NCBI RefSeq assembly: GCF_004102025.1
Contig: NZ_CP025228.1
Span: forward strand, 1,984,001-2,048,000
DNA from: Actinomyces qiguomingii
GTDB taxonomy: Bacteria > Actinomycetota > Actinomycetes > Actinomycetales > Actinomycetaceae
Direction: 5' to 3'
DNA: 64,000 nucleotides
Within the stretch, counting starts at the first letter, position 1. The number at the start of each line of letters is the position of its first letter. Both the position numbers and the translations under genes were made by a program. Of this stretch, positions 18,682-27,787 are shown piece by piece. The notes below the pieces were generated by a model that did not search any database, was not told the origin of the DNA, and worked only from the letters and a program-made list of their open reading frames with translations.

Positions 18682-19923
18682 ATGACTGACGCGATGACCG
18701 GAGTCGACAGCCGTTTCCCGCAGTTGCGGGCCGAACTGGCCCGCCTGAGCGATACCGATGCGCAGGACTGGTATCCGGTGTTCAAGGCGCGCTACGGCAT
18801 GCAGGTGGTGCTGGAGCAGCTCCACGCCCTGCGCGGAGACGGTGATGTTCTTACCCAACTGTTCACCTGCTGCACCGCGGTGGTTCCCATCATCGCGGCG
18901 GGGCTTTCGCCGCGCTACGCCGACATTGACGCCGATACGCTGGCACTCACCCCGGGTGCCTGCGATCAGTCCCCCACACCTGCCGCCGAGGGCCGCGGCA
19001 GCGCGTTGCGCGGCGTCATCATTCAGCACACCTTCGGCATTCAGGCCGAGCGGGAGTCGGCCGACCTGGCTCGACGGGCAAGGGCCGCGGGCGCCCTGGT
19101 CATGGAGGACGCCGCGCACTGCGTGGCCCGGCTAGCGCGCGCAGATGAGTTGCAGCCGCTAGCGGACGTGTCCTTCCACTCATTCGGTGTGCAGAAAATC
19201 CTGCCGACCCACTTCGGTGGCGCGGTGTGGGTCAATCCGGCGCTGGGATCGCGCGACCCCGGCCTCGACTCGGCGTTGAGAGCCGCGTTGGCGGGGCTGC
19301 CGCCACTTTCGCCCCGTTTAGATGCGGCGTCACGCATGTATCGCAATCAGGCCCGGGTCCTGGCGCGTGTGCCGCAGGCCGTATCGTCCCCGGCACGTGC
19401 GGCAGCCTCTCGCCTCGGCCTGCTGGACCCACCTGTGGCCCGCGCCGAGCAGGGCGGTCAGCTGCCCTATGCGCCAATGGCGCCATCGCAGTGGGTGGCA
19501 GGCAGGGCCACCGCCGCCCTGCACGAGCTGACCGCCGCCAATACCGCCCGCATCCGGATCGTGAACAGCTTCCGACAGACCCTGCCGGAGCTGCCGGGAG
19601 TCAGCGTGCCCGGTGCGGTGATAGGCGGCGAGCCAGAACCGCTCCTGCGGTTCCCCCTGTTGCTTCCCGACACCGCTCAGGCCGAGCACCTAATCACCGC
19701 CATGCGCGCAATTGGCGTATTCGCTGAGCGGTGGGGGCGGCCCCTGCTCTATCCCGGAGTGGACGGCAAGACCGCATTGAAGGCATTCCGGGTTCCGCCC
19801 GAAGGCCTGCCGGTGACTCACGACGTCTCCGCGCGGGTGGTGGCGCTGCCGACGGAACTGGACAATGACCGCGCCGCTCGGGCCGTCCGTCTGGCGCAGG
19901 AGTGGTCTCGTCACCGCGGGTAG
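18682..19923 (+). CDS. DegT/DnrJ/EryC1/StrS-type PLP enzyme
   Basis: This 413-residue protein looks like a fold-type I PLP aminotransferase of the DegT group. The PLP region is visible as VMEDAAHCVAR (Asp contacting the pyridine nitrogen), then SFHSFGVQKILPTHFGGAVW, where K is the predicted Schiff-base lysine. The usual early GT-motif is instead FTCCTAVVPIIAAGLSPRYADID. The ATG at 18682 has a strong GGAGGAG 6-9 bases upstream; an earlier in-frame GTG-type start would add 8 residues. It is divergent from one ATP-grasp ligase and convergent with the FemX-type gene. It might supply an unusual amino acid or amino sugar for the cell wall, but that is inference. Confidence 0.8.
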   Translation: MTDAMTGVDSRFPQLRAELARLSDTDAQDWYPVFKARYGMQVVLEQLHALRGDGDVLTQLFTCCTAVVPIIAAGLSPRYADIDADTLALTPGACDQSPTPAAEGRGSALRGVIIQHTFGIQAERESADLARRARAAGALVMEDAAHCVARLARADELQPLADVSFHSFGVQKILPTHFGGAVWVNPALGSRDPGLDSALRAALAGLPPLSPRLDAASRMYRNQARVLARVPQAVSSPARAAASRLGLLDPPVARAEQGGQLPYAPMAPSQWVAGRATAALHELTAANTARIRIVNSFRQTLPELPGVSVPGAVIGGEPEPLLRFPLLLPDTAQAEHLITAMRAIGVFAERWGRPLLYPGVDGKTALKAFRVPPEGLPVTHDVSARVVALPTELDNDRAARAVRLAQEWSRHRG

Positions 19924-19968
19924 GGCGGAACGGCAGGTCGCCCCGAGCCGGCAGCGCCCGATGCGCCG

Positions 19969-21009
19969 TCAGCGCCCAATGCGCCGACGAATCGCGTGAC
20001 GCGTGCGCCGCGCACCCACCAGCGACCGGTATAGCAGCGGCCGGACGGGCACGTCCCACGCGCCGTCGACCTCGGTGGGATGCTGCGCGAAGCGGCGCTT
20101 GTACCGGCCCACACCGTACAGTTCCGGCACGCGGGTGGATTCGGCCCCCATCAGGTCCAAGCTGCGCAGGCCCTCCGCGGCGAGCTGGCAGGCCACGGCC
20201 CAGTCCAGCGCTTCGGCGCCCCGGAAGCTGCGCGAGGCGTCCGAGGACGCACCGTAGTAGGTGGCGGCATCCTTCCCGGTGACGGTTACCAAGTCCCAGC
20301 AGTGCGGCACGCCATCACGCCGTAGTACGAACAGCCGGGCGTGCTTCGGACCCAGGCTGGTGAGCATGTCCCAATAGACGCCGATCGGATGGGGACGGAA
20401 GCCGTCACGCTCGGCGGTGGCGACCAAGACCTGGTAGACGCTCTCAAACTCCTCCCGGCTCAGTCCGGTCTCCTCCGCCACGGTGCATCCGGCCTCACGG
20501 GCAACGCGCTCGGCGCGGCGCACGCCTCGGCGCCCGTCCTTAGGCATGGCGGCGCGCACCGCCTCGGGTGTGCCCGGGCGCAGGTCGATCACGTAGGTGC
20601 GGTCATAGGTGATCGAACTCATCAGCGGCAGGGTGTCTCGCGCCTGGAAACGGGCGTGCATGCGGATGAAGGCGACACGTTTGTCCCGTCGCCGCACCTC
20701 TTGCACGAGCAGGCGGCGCAGTTCGGCCTCACGGGCCGGGGTCTGCTCGCCGAGCCACACCGGTCCATGCTTGGCCCACAGGAAGGACCACTTCGCCAGG
20801 CCGTAGCGGTACAGGGCGATCACCGCCACCGTTTTGGAATCCACCTCATAGGCATAACGACCGAACAAGGTACGGCCCTGGCTGCGCTCGAAGGCCTCCC
20901 AGGGCTCGGTCTGCTCCAGGCACGCCGGTTTCCCACCGATCGCCATGCGCATCTGGTCGGCGTCGAGGGCGACTATCCGGCCGCGGTCAGGTGACGGTTC
21001 TAAGGCCAT
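19969..21009 (-). CDS. FemAB/FemX-type peptidoglycan bridge aminoacyltransferase
   Basis: FemX-family enzymes use aminoacyl-tRNA to add amino acids to the peptidoglycan stem side chain. The 346-residue protein shows the family pattern: CLEQTEPWEAFERSQG near the N-terminus, SFLWAKHGPVWLG, the first GNAT-like half, then RRGVRRAERVAREAG, ATAERDGFRPHPIGVYWDML, and YYGASSDASRSFRGAEALDWAVACQLAAEGLRSLDLMGA. It ends with YKRRFAQHPTEVDGAWDVPVRP. AGGAGAG precedes the ATG. A paralogue with the same ending (WDVPVRP) lies at 27788-28918. The specific amino acid added is not readable from sequence. Confidence 0.88.
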   Translation of the reverse strand: MALEPSPDRGRIVALDADQMRMAIGGKPACLEQTEPWEAFERSQGRTLFGRYAYEVDSKTVAVIALYRYGLAKWSFLWAKHGPVWLGEQTPAREAELRRLLVQEVRRRDKRVAFIRMHARFQARDTLPLMSSITYDRTYVIDLRPGTPEAVRAAMPKDGRRGVRRAERVAREAGCTVAEETGLSREEFESVYQVLVATAERDGFRPHPIGVYWDMLTSLGPKHARLFVLRRDGVPHCWDLVTVTGKDAATYYGASSDASRSFRGAEALDWAVACQLAAEGLRSLDLMGAESTRVPELYGVGRYKRRFAQHPTEVDGAWDVPVRPLLYRSLVGARRTRHAIRRRIGR

Positions 21010-21156
21010 ATGCGAGCTCTCCTGAGTAAAAACTGTGTTTTACCCATGGTATTACCAGACCGGGGACGCCGGGCATCCTTCGCGGGGAGGATCGTCCGTC
21101 TCGACTCCTCCCCACAAAGTACAACCGCCCTAGTCCGGATGCGGGATCAGATGCCG

Positions 21157-22407
21157 TCATCGTCTACGCAGCAGCGGCTTGGGATGAAAGCGGTGGAACT
21201 TGCGATCGTGGTTGAGCTTCTGCGCGGCCACCAACAGACGTCGACGCAGCGAGCGTTCGGCGGGATCCAGCAGCGGGTCCACGGCGCGCGGGGCCAGCCG
21301 CAGCACGCGTCGACGCAGCACCGGGTCATCGAGCTGGTGCAGCAGCAGATGATGAGGCAGCAGACTGTAGAGCGCCTCCCGGTCAGCCTCCTGCCGCGGA
21401 CCGGGCCGGCAGTCCACCAGGTCCTGGATCATGGGCAGCATCGGGTTCACGCCGGCGGCGTTGAGGTAGTAGCAGTTCCGACCGATGCGCGGATTGACTT
21501 CGAAGAAGACGGGCTGACCGTCGCGGGGGTCGATCTTGATGTCGAAGTTGGCGAAGCCCCGGTAGTCCACCTGCGCCAGGAGCCTTTCCGCGGCCTCCCA
21601 CAGCTCCGGGAATGGCTCAGTGATCATTGCCACCGGGTTGCCGATCAGTGACGGAGCATGATCTTCAAGCAGAACCCGCGCGGATCCGATCACACCGGTG
21701 CTCCCGGCAGAGTCGATGTATGCGGTCACCGACCGCATGGCGTGGTCCTCTCCCGGTATGCGCTCCTGGACCAGGAAGGTGGATTCGAAGCCCGCGCGCC
21801 GCAGATCCTCCCACATGTCGTGCAGCTGCTCAGGGGTGTCCAGGAAATAAATCTTCCGCTTGCCCTCGAAGTTCAGCCTGTCCCAGTCCGAACCGATGGC
21901 GGCCTTACCCACCAGGGGCAGGGGGATGTCGATCTGGGGATCGCTGGCCGCCAGATCGGCCCCGGTGATCGCCACCTGCCGGGGCGTGCGCAGCCCCAGT
22001 GCCTCACAGGCCTGAGCGAAACTCACCTTGTTGCTCAGGCGCTCCATCGCCGACCTGGAAGGGAACGGCACCACGTAGGTCGGCTCGAGTTCATCCCGAT
22101 GGGATACCAGCGTGTGGGCTACAGAATCGAGGTTGGTCATCACCACGGCGCTGCGCGGGCGACGCCCTTGGGCCAGGCTGCGCAACACGGCGATCAGGGC
22201 CAGATCCTCCACCTTGCGGTACACCACTTCGATGTATCCAGACAGCGCGATAGCCTGAATGGGTTGGGAAGCGATCAGAGTCACCTGCTGGCCGGTAGCC
22301 TCGTGGAGTTGACGAGCCAAGGCGTAGGCCCCTATATCTCCGCCTACGACGACGGGCAACAGATCCGGGCGCAATGATTCATCGCCGTACGCACCCGTCA
22401 AGGACAC
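21157..22407 (-). CDS. ATP-grasp carboxylate-amine ligase, paralogue of the 17304-18557 enzyme
   Basis: The 416-residue protein shares the layout of the other ATP-grasp gene here: PVVVGGDIGAYALARQLHEATG, then LVGKAAIGSDWDRLNFEGKRKIYFLDTPEQL, VQERIPGEDHAMRSVTAYID, and VFFEVNPRIGRNCYYLNAAGVNP carrying the metal-binding Glu and Asn. The two copies are clearly homologous but well diverged, so they probably use different acceptors or donors. The start is uncertain: GTG 22407 has its purine-rich stretch immediately adjacent, while TTG 22401 would give better spacing. The tRNA-Gly/tRNA-Val pair lies directly upstream on the same strand, only 74 bp away. A cell-wall cross-bridge role is inferred from the FemX neighbour. 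Confidence 0.75.
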   Translation of the reverse strand: MSLTGAYGDESLRPDLLPVVVGGDIGAYALARQLHEATGQQVTLIASQPIQAIALSGYIEVVYRKVEDLALIAVLRSLAQGRRPRSAVVMTNLDSVAHTLVSHRDELEPTYVVPFPSRSAMERLSNKVSFAQACEALGLRTPRQVAITGADLAASDPQIDIPLPLVGKAAIGSDWDRLNFEGKRKIYFLDTPEQLHDMWEDLRRAGFESTFLVQERIPGEDHAMRSVTAYIDSAGSTGVIGSARVLLEDHAPSLIGNPVAMITEPFPELWEAAERLLAQVDYRGFANFDIKIDPRDGQPVFFEVNPRIGRNCYYLNAAGVNPMLPMIQDLVDCRPGPRQEADREALYSLLPHHLLLHQLDDPVLRRRVLRLAPRAVDPLLDPAERSLRRRLLVAAQKLNHDRKFHRFHPKPLLRRR

Positions 22408-22481
22408 CCCCTGCTTATCCGCTCTCTGCCCGAATTATCACGGCACAGGCCCGAGTCGCCCGGCCGGCGGCCTTCACACAG

Positions 22482-22553
22482 TGGGCGATACTGGGATCGA
22501 ACCAGTGACCTCTTCCGTGTCAGGGAAGCGCGCTCCCGCTGCGCCAATCGCCC
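22482..22553 (-). tRNA. tRNA-Val (GAC)
   Basis: Read on the minus strand, the 72-nt sequence folds into a full cloverleaf. The acceptor arm is GGGCGAT/ATCGCCC with discriminator A, the anticodon stem is CTTCC/GGAAG around loop CTGACAC (anticodon GAC), and the T-arm is CACTGGTTCGATCCCAGT. CCA is not encoded. It follows tRNA-Gly by one base. Confidence 0.93.
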
Positions 22554-22554
22554 G

Positions 22555-22627
22555 AGCGGATGACGGGACTCGAACCCGCGACCCTCACCTTGGCAAGGTG
22601 ATGCTCTACCAACTGAGCCACATCCGC
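22555..22627 (-). tRNA. tRNA-Gly (GCC)
   Basis: The 73-nt minus-strand sequence has acceptor arm GCGGATG/CATCCGC, discriminator T (normal for glycine), D-arm GCTCAGTTGGTAGAGC, anticodon loop TTGCCAA (anticodon GCC), and T-arm GCGGGTTCGAGTCCCGT. CCA is not encoded. It is first in the two-tRNA unit, downstream of a clear promoter. Confidence 0.95.
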
Positions 22628-22657
22628 ATATCCGCCCCTGGCGGGGAGGCACGGAAA

Positions 22658-22687
22658 AAGGTAGCAGAGCGTCACGGACGCTGCCAA
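22658..22687 (-). promoter_or_regulatory. Promoter of the tRNA-Gly/tRNA-Val unit
   Basis: On the minus strand TTGGCA (-35, 22682-22687) is separated by 18 bp from TACCTT (-10, 22658-22663). The predicted start is about 23 nt before tRNA-Gly, reasonable for a tRNA precursor. Read-through could also reach the ATP-grasp gene 74 bp after tRNA-Val. Confidence 0.6.
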
Positions 22688-22709
22688 ATCACACCGCCAC
22701 GACCGCCGA

Positions 22710-22721
22710 TGACCTAGGTCA
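22710..22721. repeat. Perfect 12-bp palindrome TGACCTAGGTCA
   Basis: This gapless palindrome lies between the divergent tRNA promoter and glgX, about 125 bp upstream of the glgX start. It could be an operator for a dimeric regulator of glgX-treY or of the tRNA unit. No matching regulator gene is adjacent. Confidence 0.4.
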
Positions 22722-22845
22722 CGCCTGTCCCGCGACACTGCCCCAGTACGGCAGTATTAGCCACCGTTTAGCGGCTACCGCCGTCGCCGCGCCCCGCTCC
22801 GGCATGTCCCTTCCCAGGCCTTCAATCCGTGGCACAGTTAGGTCC

Positions 22846-25227
22846 ATGCACAGTGCCACAACCGCCTCCGCCACTGAACCGGAGCCTTCAACGCCACCAG
22901 CCATACCTGCCGCCGAGCAGCCCACCGAGGTGCGGGCACAGGAACCGGCGAACCCCGAACGCTCGGTATGGCCGGGCCGGGCCTACCCGCTGGGTGCGAA
23001 CTACGACGGTTCGGGCACTAACTTCGCCCTGTACTCCTCGGTCGCCGAGGCGGTTGAACTGTGCCTGTTCGACGACGACGGTCAGGAGACCCGCATTCCA
23101 CTGACGGAGGAGGACGCCGATGTGTGGCACGCCTACCTGCCGTCCGTGCAGCCCGGCCAGCACTACGGCTACCGAGTGCACGGCCCCTATGACCCCGCCA
23201 ACGGGCACCGCTGCGATCCCTCGAAACTCCTGCTGGACCCCTACGCCAAGGCCATCTCCGGCCAGGTCACCGGTTCGCAGGCGCTGTACTCCTACGACTT
23301 CTCCGACCCTGCGGTGCGCAACCAGCAGGACTCGGCTCCCGACACCATGCGCTCGGTAGTGGTCTCACCATACTTTGACTGGGGACGGGACCGCCCACCC
23401 AGCCACGAGTATCACAACACGATCATCTATGAGGCGCATGTCAAGGGCCTGACCCGACTCAACGAGCACATTCCGGAGCACCTGCGTGGCACCTACGCTG
23501 GCCTGGCCGAGCCTGCGGTCATCGAGCACCTCAGCAAACTGGGTATCACCGCAATCGAGCTGATGCCGGTCCATCAGTTCGTGAACGATGCCTTCCTGCA
23601 GGACAAGGGGCTTTCCAATTACTGGGGCTACAACACGATCGGCTACTTCGCCCCGCACAACGCCTACGCCGCCCACGGCACCGACGGGCAGCAGGTGCAG
23701 GAGTTCAAGGCGATGGTCAAGGCCCTCCATGAGGCCGATATCGAGGTGCTTCTCGACGTGGTGTACAACCACACGGCCGAGGGCAACCACATGGGGCCCA
23801 CACTGTCCTTCCGGGGCATCGACAACGCGGCCTACTATCGGCTGGTCGACGGCGATCAGGCACACTACTTCGACACCACCGGCACCGGCAACTCCTTACT
23901 GATGCGCTCACCGGCGGTGCTGCAGATGATCATGGATTCGCTGCGCTACTGGGTCACCGAGATGCATGTGGACGGCTTCCGCTTCGATCTGGCCTCCACC
24001 CTGGCGCGGCAGTTCCACGAGGTGGACAAGCTCTCCGCCTTCTTCGACATCATTCATCAGGACCCGATACTGTCCCAGGTCAAGCTGATCGCCGAGCCCT
24101 GGGATGTGGGCGAGGGCGGTTACAACGTGGGCGAGTTCCCCGCCATGTGGAGCGAGTGGAATGGCAAGTACCGGGATACGGTGCGCGACTTCTGGCGGGG
24201 CGAGCCCTCCACCCTGGGCGAGTTCGCCGCGCGCATCACCGGATCCTCGGACCTGTATCAGCGCTCCGGCCGCACCCCTGTGTCATCCATCAACTTCGTC
24301 ACCGCGCACGACGGCTTCACCCTGCATGATCTGGTTTCATATAACGACAAGCACAATGAGGCCAACGGCGAGGGCGGCGCGGACGGTGCCGGGGACAACC
24401 GCTCCTGGAATTGCGGAGCCGAGGGCCCCACCGATAATCCGGATGTGCTGGCGCTGCGTGGTCGGCAGGTACGCAATTTCATAGCCACCCTGATGTTCAG
24501 TCAGGGTGTTCCCATGATCTGTCACGGCGATGAGATGGGACGCACCCAGAGCGGCAACAACAATGGCTATTGCCAGGACAATGAGCTCACCTGGGTCGAT
24601 TGGAACCTGACCGAGGAGCAGGAGGATCTGCTGCGCTTCACCCGCAACATGATCCGTCTGCGCCGTGATCATCCGGTGCTGCGCCGCCGCCGCTTCTTCA
24701 CCGGCGAGGCCGGCCACGGCGGAGAGTCCGAACTAGGCGAGATCGAATGGCTCAGTCCCTCCGGCGCACGCATGACCGATGAGGACTGGGATACCTGGTA
24801 CGCCCGGGCAATCACGGTTTTCCTGAACGGCGACGCCATCCACGAACCCGATGAGCGTGGCCGACGCATCAGTGATGACTCTTTCCTGGCGCTGTTCAAC
24901 GCCTCCGGTGAAGACATCGTCTTCACCTTGCCCGGGGCGGACCACTCACCCCGCTGGCGCACCGTGCTCGACACCGCTCCGAGCACGGCCCCGCGCCCGG
25001 AGCAGGTGGCCACCGGCTCCGGCGAGGAGTGGCAGGCCGGCCAGGAGGTGACGGTGGAGGCCCACTCCATGCTGTTCCTCCTGTCGCTTCCCGAGCCCGA
25101 GCCGAACGGGCCAGACGGTCCCGAGTACGACGACGAGCACGACCAACAGGTCCGAGCCGCCACGGTGCAGGAGGCGATAGCGCCCACAGCGCACCGCGGG
25201 GCACAACCGCAGGGAGGTTCCCGATGA
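22846..25227 (+). CDS. glgX: Glycogen debranching enzyme GlgX (TreX-like)
   Basis: GlgX cleaves alpha-1,6 branches of glycogen or limit dextrin. The 793-residue protein has an N-terminal CBM48-type domain (YPLGANYDGSGTNFALYSSVAEAVELCLFD) and a GH13 barrel. The four conserved regions are visible: DVVYNHTAEG, GFRFDLAST (nucleophile Asp), IAEPWDVGEGGY (acid Glu) and FVTAHDGFTLHDL. The C-terminus is Pro/Glu-rich. The start is not certain: ATG 22846 has AGG upstream, and an ATG at 22804 would add 14 residues. treY overlaps it by 4 bp (ATGA), so the two form an operon feeding glycogen into trehalose. Confidence 0.93.
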   Translation: MHSATTASATEPEPSTPPAIPAAEQPTEVRAQEPANPERSVWPGRAYPLGANYDGSGTNFALYSSVAEAVELCLFDDDGQETRIPLTEEDADVWHAYLPSVQPGQHYGYRVHGPYDPANGHRCDPSKLLLDPYAKAISGQVTGSQALYSYDFSDPAVRNQQDSAPDTMRSVVVSPYFDWGRDRPPSHEYHNTIIYEAHVKGLTRLNEHIPEHLRGTYAGLAEPAVIEHLSKLGITAIELMPVHQFVNDAFLQDKGLSNYWGYNTIGYFAPHNAYAAHGTDGQQVQEFKAMVKALHEADIEVLLDVVYNHTAEGNHMGPTLSFRGIDNAAYYRLVDGDQAHYFDTTGTGNSLLMRSPAVLQMIMDSLRYWVTEMHVDGFRFDLASTLARQFHEVDKLSAFFDIIHQDPILSQVKLIAEPWDVGEGGYNVGEFPAMWSEWNGKYRDTVRDFWRGEPSTLGEFAARITGSSDLYQRSGRTPVSSINFVTAHDGFTLHDLVSYNDKHNEANGEGGADGAGDNRSWNCGAEGPTDNPDVLALRGRQVRNFIATLMFSQGVPMICHGDEMGRTQSGNNNGYCQDNELTWVDWNLTEEQEDLLRFTRNMIRLRRDHPVLRRRRFFTGEAGHGGESELGEIEWLSPSGARMTDEDWDTWYARAITVFLNGDAIHEPDERGRRISDDSFLALFNASGEDIVFTLPGADHSPRWRTVLDTAPSTAPRPEQVATGSGEEWQAGQEVTVEAHSMLFLLSLPEPEPNGPDGPEYDDEHDQQVRAATVQEAIAPTAHRGAQPQGGSR

Positions 25228-27758
25228 CTACCCCGGAGCACGAACGCGCCGCACACCTGCCCCGACCGGGGCGGCGCACGCCAGTGACCACCTACCGGCT
25301 GCAGTTGGGGACATCACTGACCTTCGCCGACGCGCGGGCCCTACTGCCCTATCTGCATGAGCTGGGGGTGACGGATCTGTACCTCTCCCCCGTTCTGGCC
25401 GCCAGCCCGGGCTCGACCCACGGCTACGACGTCGTCGACCACACCCATATCAGCGCCGTTATGGGGGGCAGGGAGGGCCTGGAGGAACTGGCCCGGGATG
25501 CTCATGCCGCCGGCATGGGTGTGGTGGTTGACATCGTTCCCAACCATATGTCGGTGCCGACTCCGGTATGGCATAACCCGCCCTTGTGGTCGGTGTTGCG
25601 TGACGGTGAGCAGTCCCCCTACGTCGCCTGGTTCGACGCTCCCCGGGGCGAGAAGCTGCTGATGCCGGTGCTCGGCCAGCGCATCGGACAGGTCCTCAAA
25701 GACGGCGAGTTCAGCGTTGAGCGCATGGTCATCCCCACCGAACCGGAGAGGGGCGAACAGTGGGTGCTGCGCTACTACGACCACGTCTTTCCGCTGGCCG
25801 CGGGCACGCAGGCGCTGCCTTTGCCCGAGCTGCTTGCACGTCAGCACTACCGCCTCGCCTACTGGCGGGTCGGCGACGAAGAGCTCAACTACCGGCGTTT
25901 TTTCGATATCGCCACATTGGCGGCGGTGCGGGTGGAGGACCCTGAGGTGTTCGCGGGCTCCCACGCCCTCATCCTCGAGCTGCTCCGGGCCGGCACGATC
26001 GACGCGCTGCGCGTGGATCACCCCGATGGCCTGGCCGATCCCGAGGGTTATCTGGAGCGGTTGTCGCACGCGACCGACGGGGCCTGGATTGCGGCCGAGA
26101 AGATCCTCGCCCCCGACGAGCTGCTGCCGGAGTCCTGGCATGCGGCCGGCACCACCGGCTATGACGCCGCCTGGCGCATCGACCAGCTGCAGGTCGATCC
26201 TGCGGGGGCCCGCACCCTTGGCTTCATGATGCGGGAGCTGACCGGGAATGTGCCGATCGACTATGCCCGCGTGGCCGGCGACGCCAAGCGGGAGATCATC
26301 TCCGGTTCGCTGGCCGCGGAGGTCAACCGGCTGGTGGATCTGCTGCATGCGATCACCGCCCGGGACCTGTATCTGTCCGACCACACCTTCCGGGATCTGC
26401 GTGCCTGCGTCGTGGAGCTGTTGGTGGCCGCCGACCGCTATCGGGCCTATGTGCTTCCGGGGCGCCGGGCGGACGACGAGCAGGCCGCCGTCCTGCGGGA
26501 CACCGCCGAGCGGGCCCGTACCCGCCTGTCCCCCGACCAGTACCCCACGCTGGACCTGGTGGTGGCGATTCTGCTGGGCGAGCAGGTTGGCACCGGTGAA
26601 CCGTCGGACACGCCCGAGCGGGCGGAGATCATCACCCGCTTCCAGCAGGTGTGCGGCGCTGTGACCGCCAAGGGCGTGGAGGACACCACCTTCTACCGCT
26701 GGACGCACCTGACCAGCCTGACCGAGGTGGGCGGCGATCCCGGCGGCTTCGCCCTGCCCGCCGACGAGGCCCACGCCTGGGCGCAGCGCGTCCAGCACAC
26801 CTGGCCCGCCACCATGGTCACCTCCACCACCCACGACACCAAGCGCAGTGAGGACGTGCGCGCCCGCATCGACGTACTCGCGTCCTACAGCGCCGAATGG
26901 GTCGAACTCGTCCATCGGCTGCGCGACCTGACCGCGGACGTGCGTCCGGCCGATCTGGACGGATGCACGGAGAACCTGTTGTGGCAGACGCTGTGGGGCA
27001 CCTGGGCGCCCGCCTCGGCAGACCCGATGAGCGGCGAGCGACTCGGCGCCTACCTCATCAAGGCGGCCCGTGAGCAGAAGTCGTGGACGACCTGGACGAC
27101 TCCGGACACCGAGCGCGAGAGCCAACTGGCCTACTACGCGACCGCTCTGCTGGCGCGAGCGGACGTGGCCGAGGAACTCAACGAGTTCGCCGCGCTGACC
27201 TCCCGTGCCGTGAGAGACACGATCCTGGCGAACAAGGCGATGACCCTGACCTGGCTCGGAGTCGCCGACGTCTACCAGGGCAGCGAGGTAACCCGCACCT
27301 CCCTGGTGGACCCCGACAACCGCCGGCCGGTCGCCTACGACGGCGATTCCGGGCTGCGTGCCTCCCTGGCACGGGTCTTACAGGCGCCCGCCGATGCGGA
27401 GATGACGCTGGACGAGGCCAAACTGCGCCTGACGTCCAAATTGTGTCGGCTGCGCGCCGAGAGGCCCGACACTTTCGTCGGTGAGCGCTCCGGCTACCGG
27501 CCGCTGCCGACCACCACGGCCTGCGCCTTCGCCTACACCCGCCTGTGCGACGGCGAGCCGGATGTCGCGGTGGTGGTGCGACGCCTGGGGCGTCGCCTAG
27601 AAAGGCTGGGCGGCTGGGCCAACCACACGATCGTGCTGCCGCAGGGAACCTGGACCGATGTGCTCACCGGCGCCCAGATCGCCGGCGGCACCCGACTGCT
27701 GACCGAAGTCGTCGGGGATGAGCCGGTGATCATCCTGTCCCGTGTGCGCGGGTCCTGA
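25224..27758 (+). CDS. treY: Malto-oligosyltrehalose synthase TreY
   Basis: TreY rearranges the reducing-end linkage of maltooligosaccharides to alpha,alpha-1,1, giving maltooligosyltrehalose. The 844-residue protein starts VTTYRLQLGTSLTFADARALLPYLHELGVTDLYLSPVL and shows DIVPNHMSVP, ALRVDHPDGLADP (nucleophile Asp), WIAAEKIL (acid Glu) and STTHDTKRSEDVRAR. AGGGAGG lies before ATG 25224, which overlaps the glgX stop. A longer frame from 25029 lies inside glgX and is rejected. The normal partner TreZ is not downstream: the next gene is a convergent FemX-type gene, so treZ must be elsewhere. Confidence 0.95.
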   Translation: MTTPEHERAAHLPRPGRRTPVTTYRLQLGTSLTFADARALLPYLHELGVTDLYLSPVLAASPGSTHGYDVVDHTHISAVMGGREGLEELARDAHAAGMGVVVDIVPNHMSVPTPVWHNPPLWSVLRDGEQSPYVAWFDAPRGEKLLMPVLGQRIGQVLKDGEFSVERMVIPTEPERGEQWVLRYYDHVFPLAAGTQALPLPELLARQHYRLAYWRVGDEELNYRRFFDIATLAAVRVEDPEVFAGSHALILELLRAGTIDALRVDHPDGLADPEGYLERLSHATDGAWIAAEKILAPDELLPESWHAAGTTGYDAAWRIDQLQVDPAGARTLGFMMRELTGNVPIDYARVAGDAKREIISGSLAAEVNRLVDLLHAITARDLYLSDHTFRDLRACVVELLVAADRYRAYVLPGRRADDEQAAVLRDTAERARTRLSPDQYPTLDLVVAILLGEQVGTGEPSDTPERAEIITRFQQVCGAVTAKGVEDTTFYRWTHLTSLTEVGGDPGGFALPADEAHAWAQRVQHTWPATMVTSTTHDTKRSEDVRARIDVLASYSAEWVELVHRLRDLTADVRPADLDGCTENLLWQTLWGTWAPASADPMSGERLGAYLIKAAREQKSWTTWTTPDTERESQLAYYATALLARADVAEELNEFAALTSRAVRDTILANKAMTLTWLGVADVYQGSEVTRTSLVDPDNRRPVAYDGDSGLRASLARVLQAPADAEMTLDEAKLRLTSKLCRLRAERPDTFVGERSGYRPLPTTTACAFAYTRLCDGEPDVAVVVRRLGRRLERLGGWANHTIVLPQGTWTDVLTGAQIAGGTRLLTEVVGDEPVIILSRVRGS

Positions 27759-27787
27759 CGGCGGTCACCGCCCGACCCGCCCGTGCA

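Noticed and set aside
25341..27125. 594-codon minus-strand frame opposite treY
   Set aside because: It is antisense to a clear GH13 enzyme. Long antisense frames are expected at this GC content, and the translation is Gly/Gln/His-rich nonsense.
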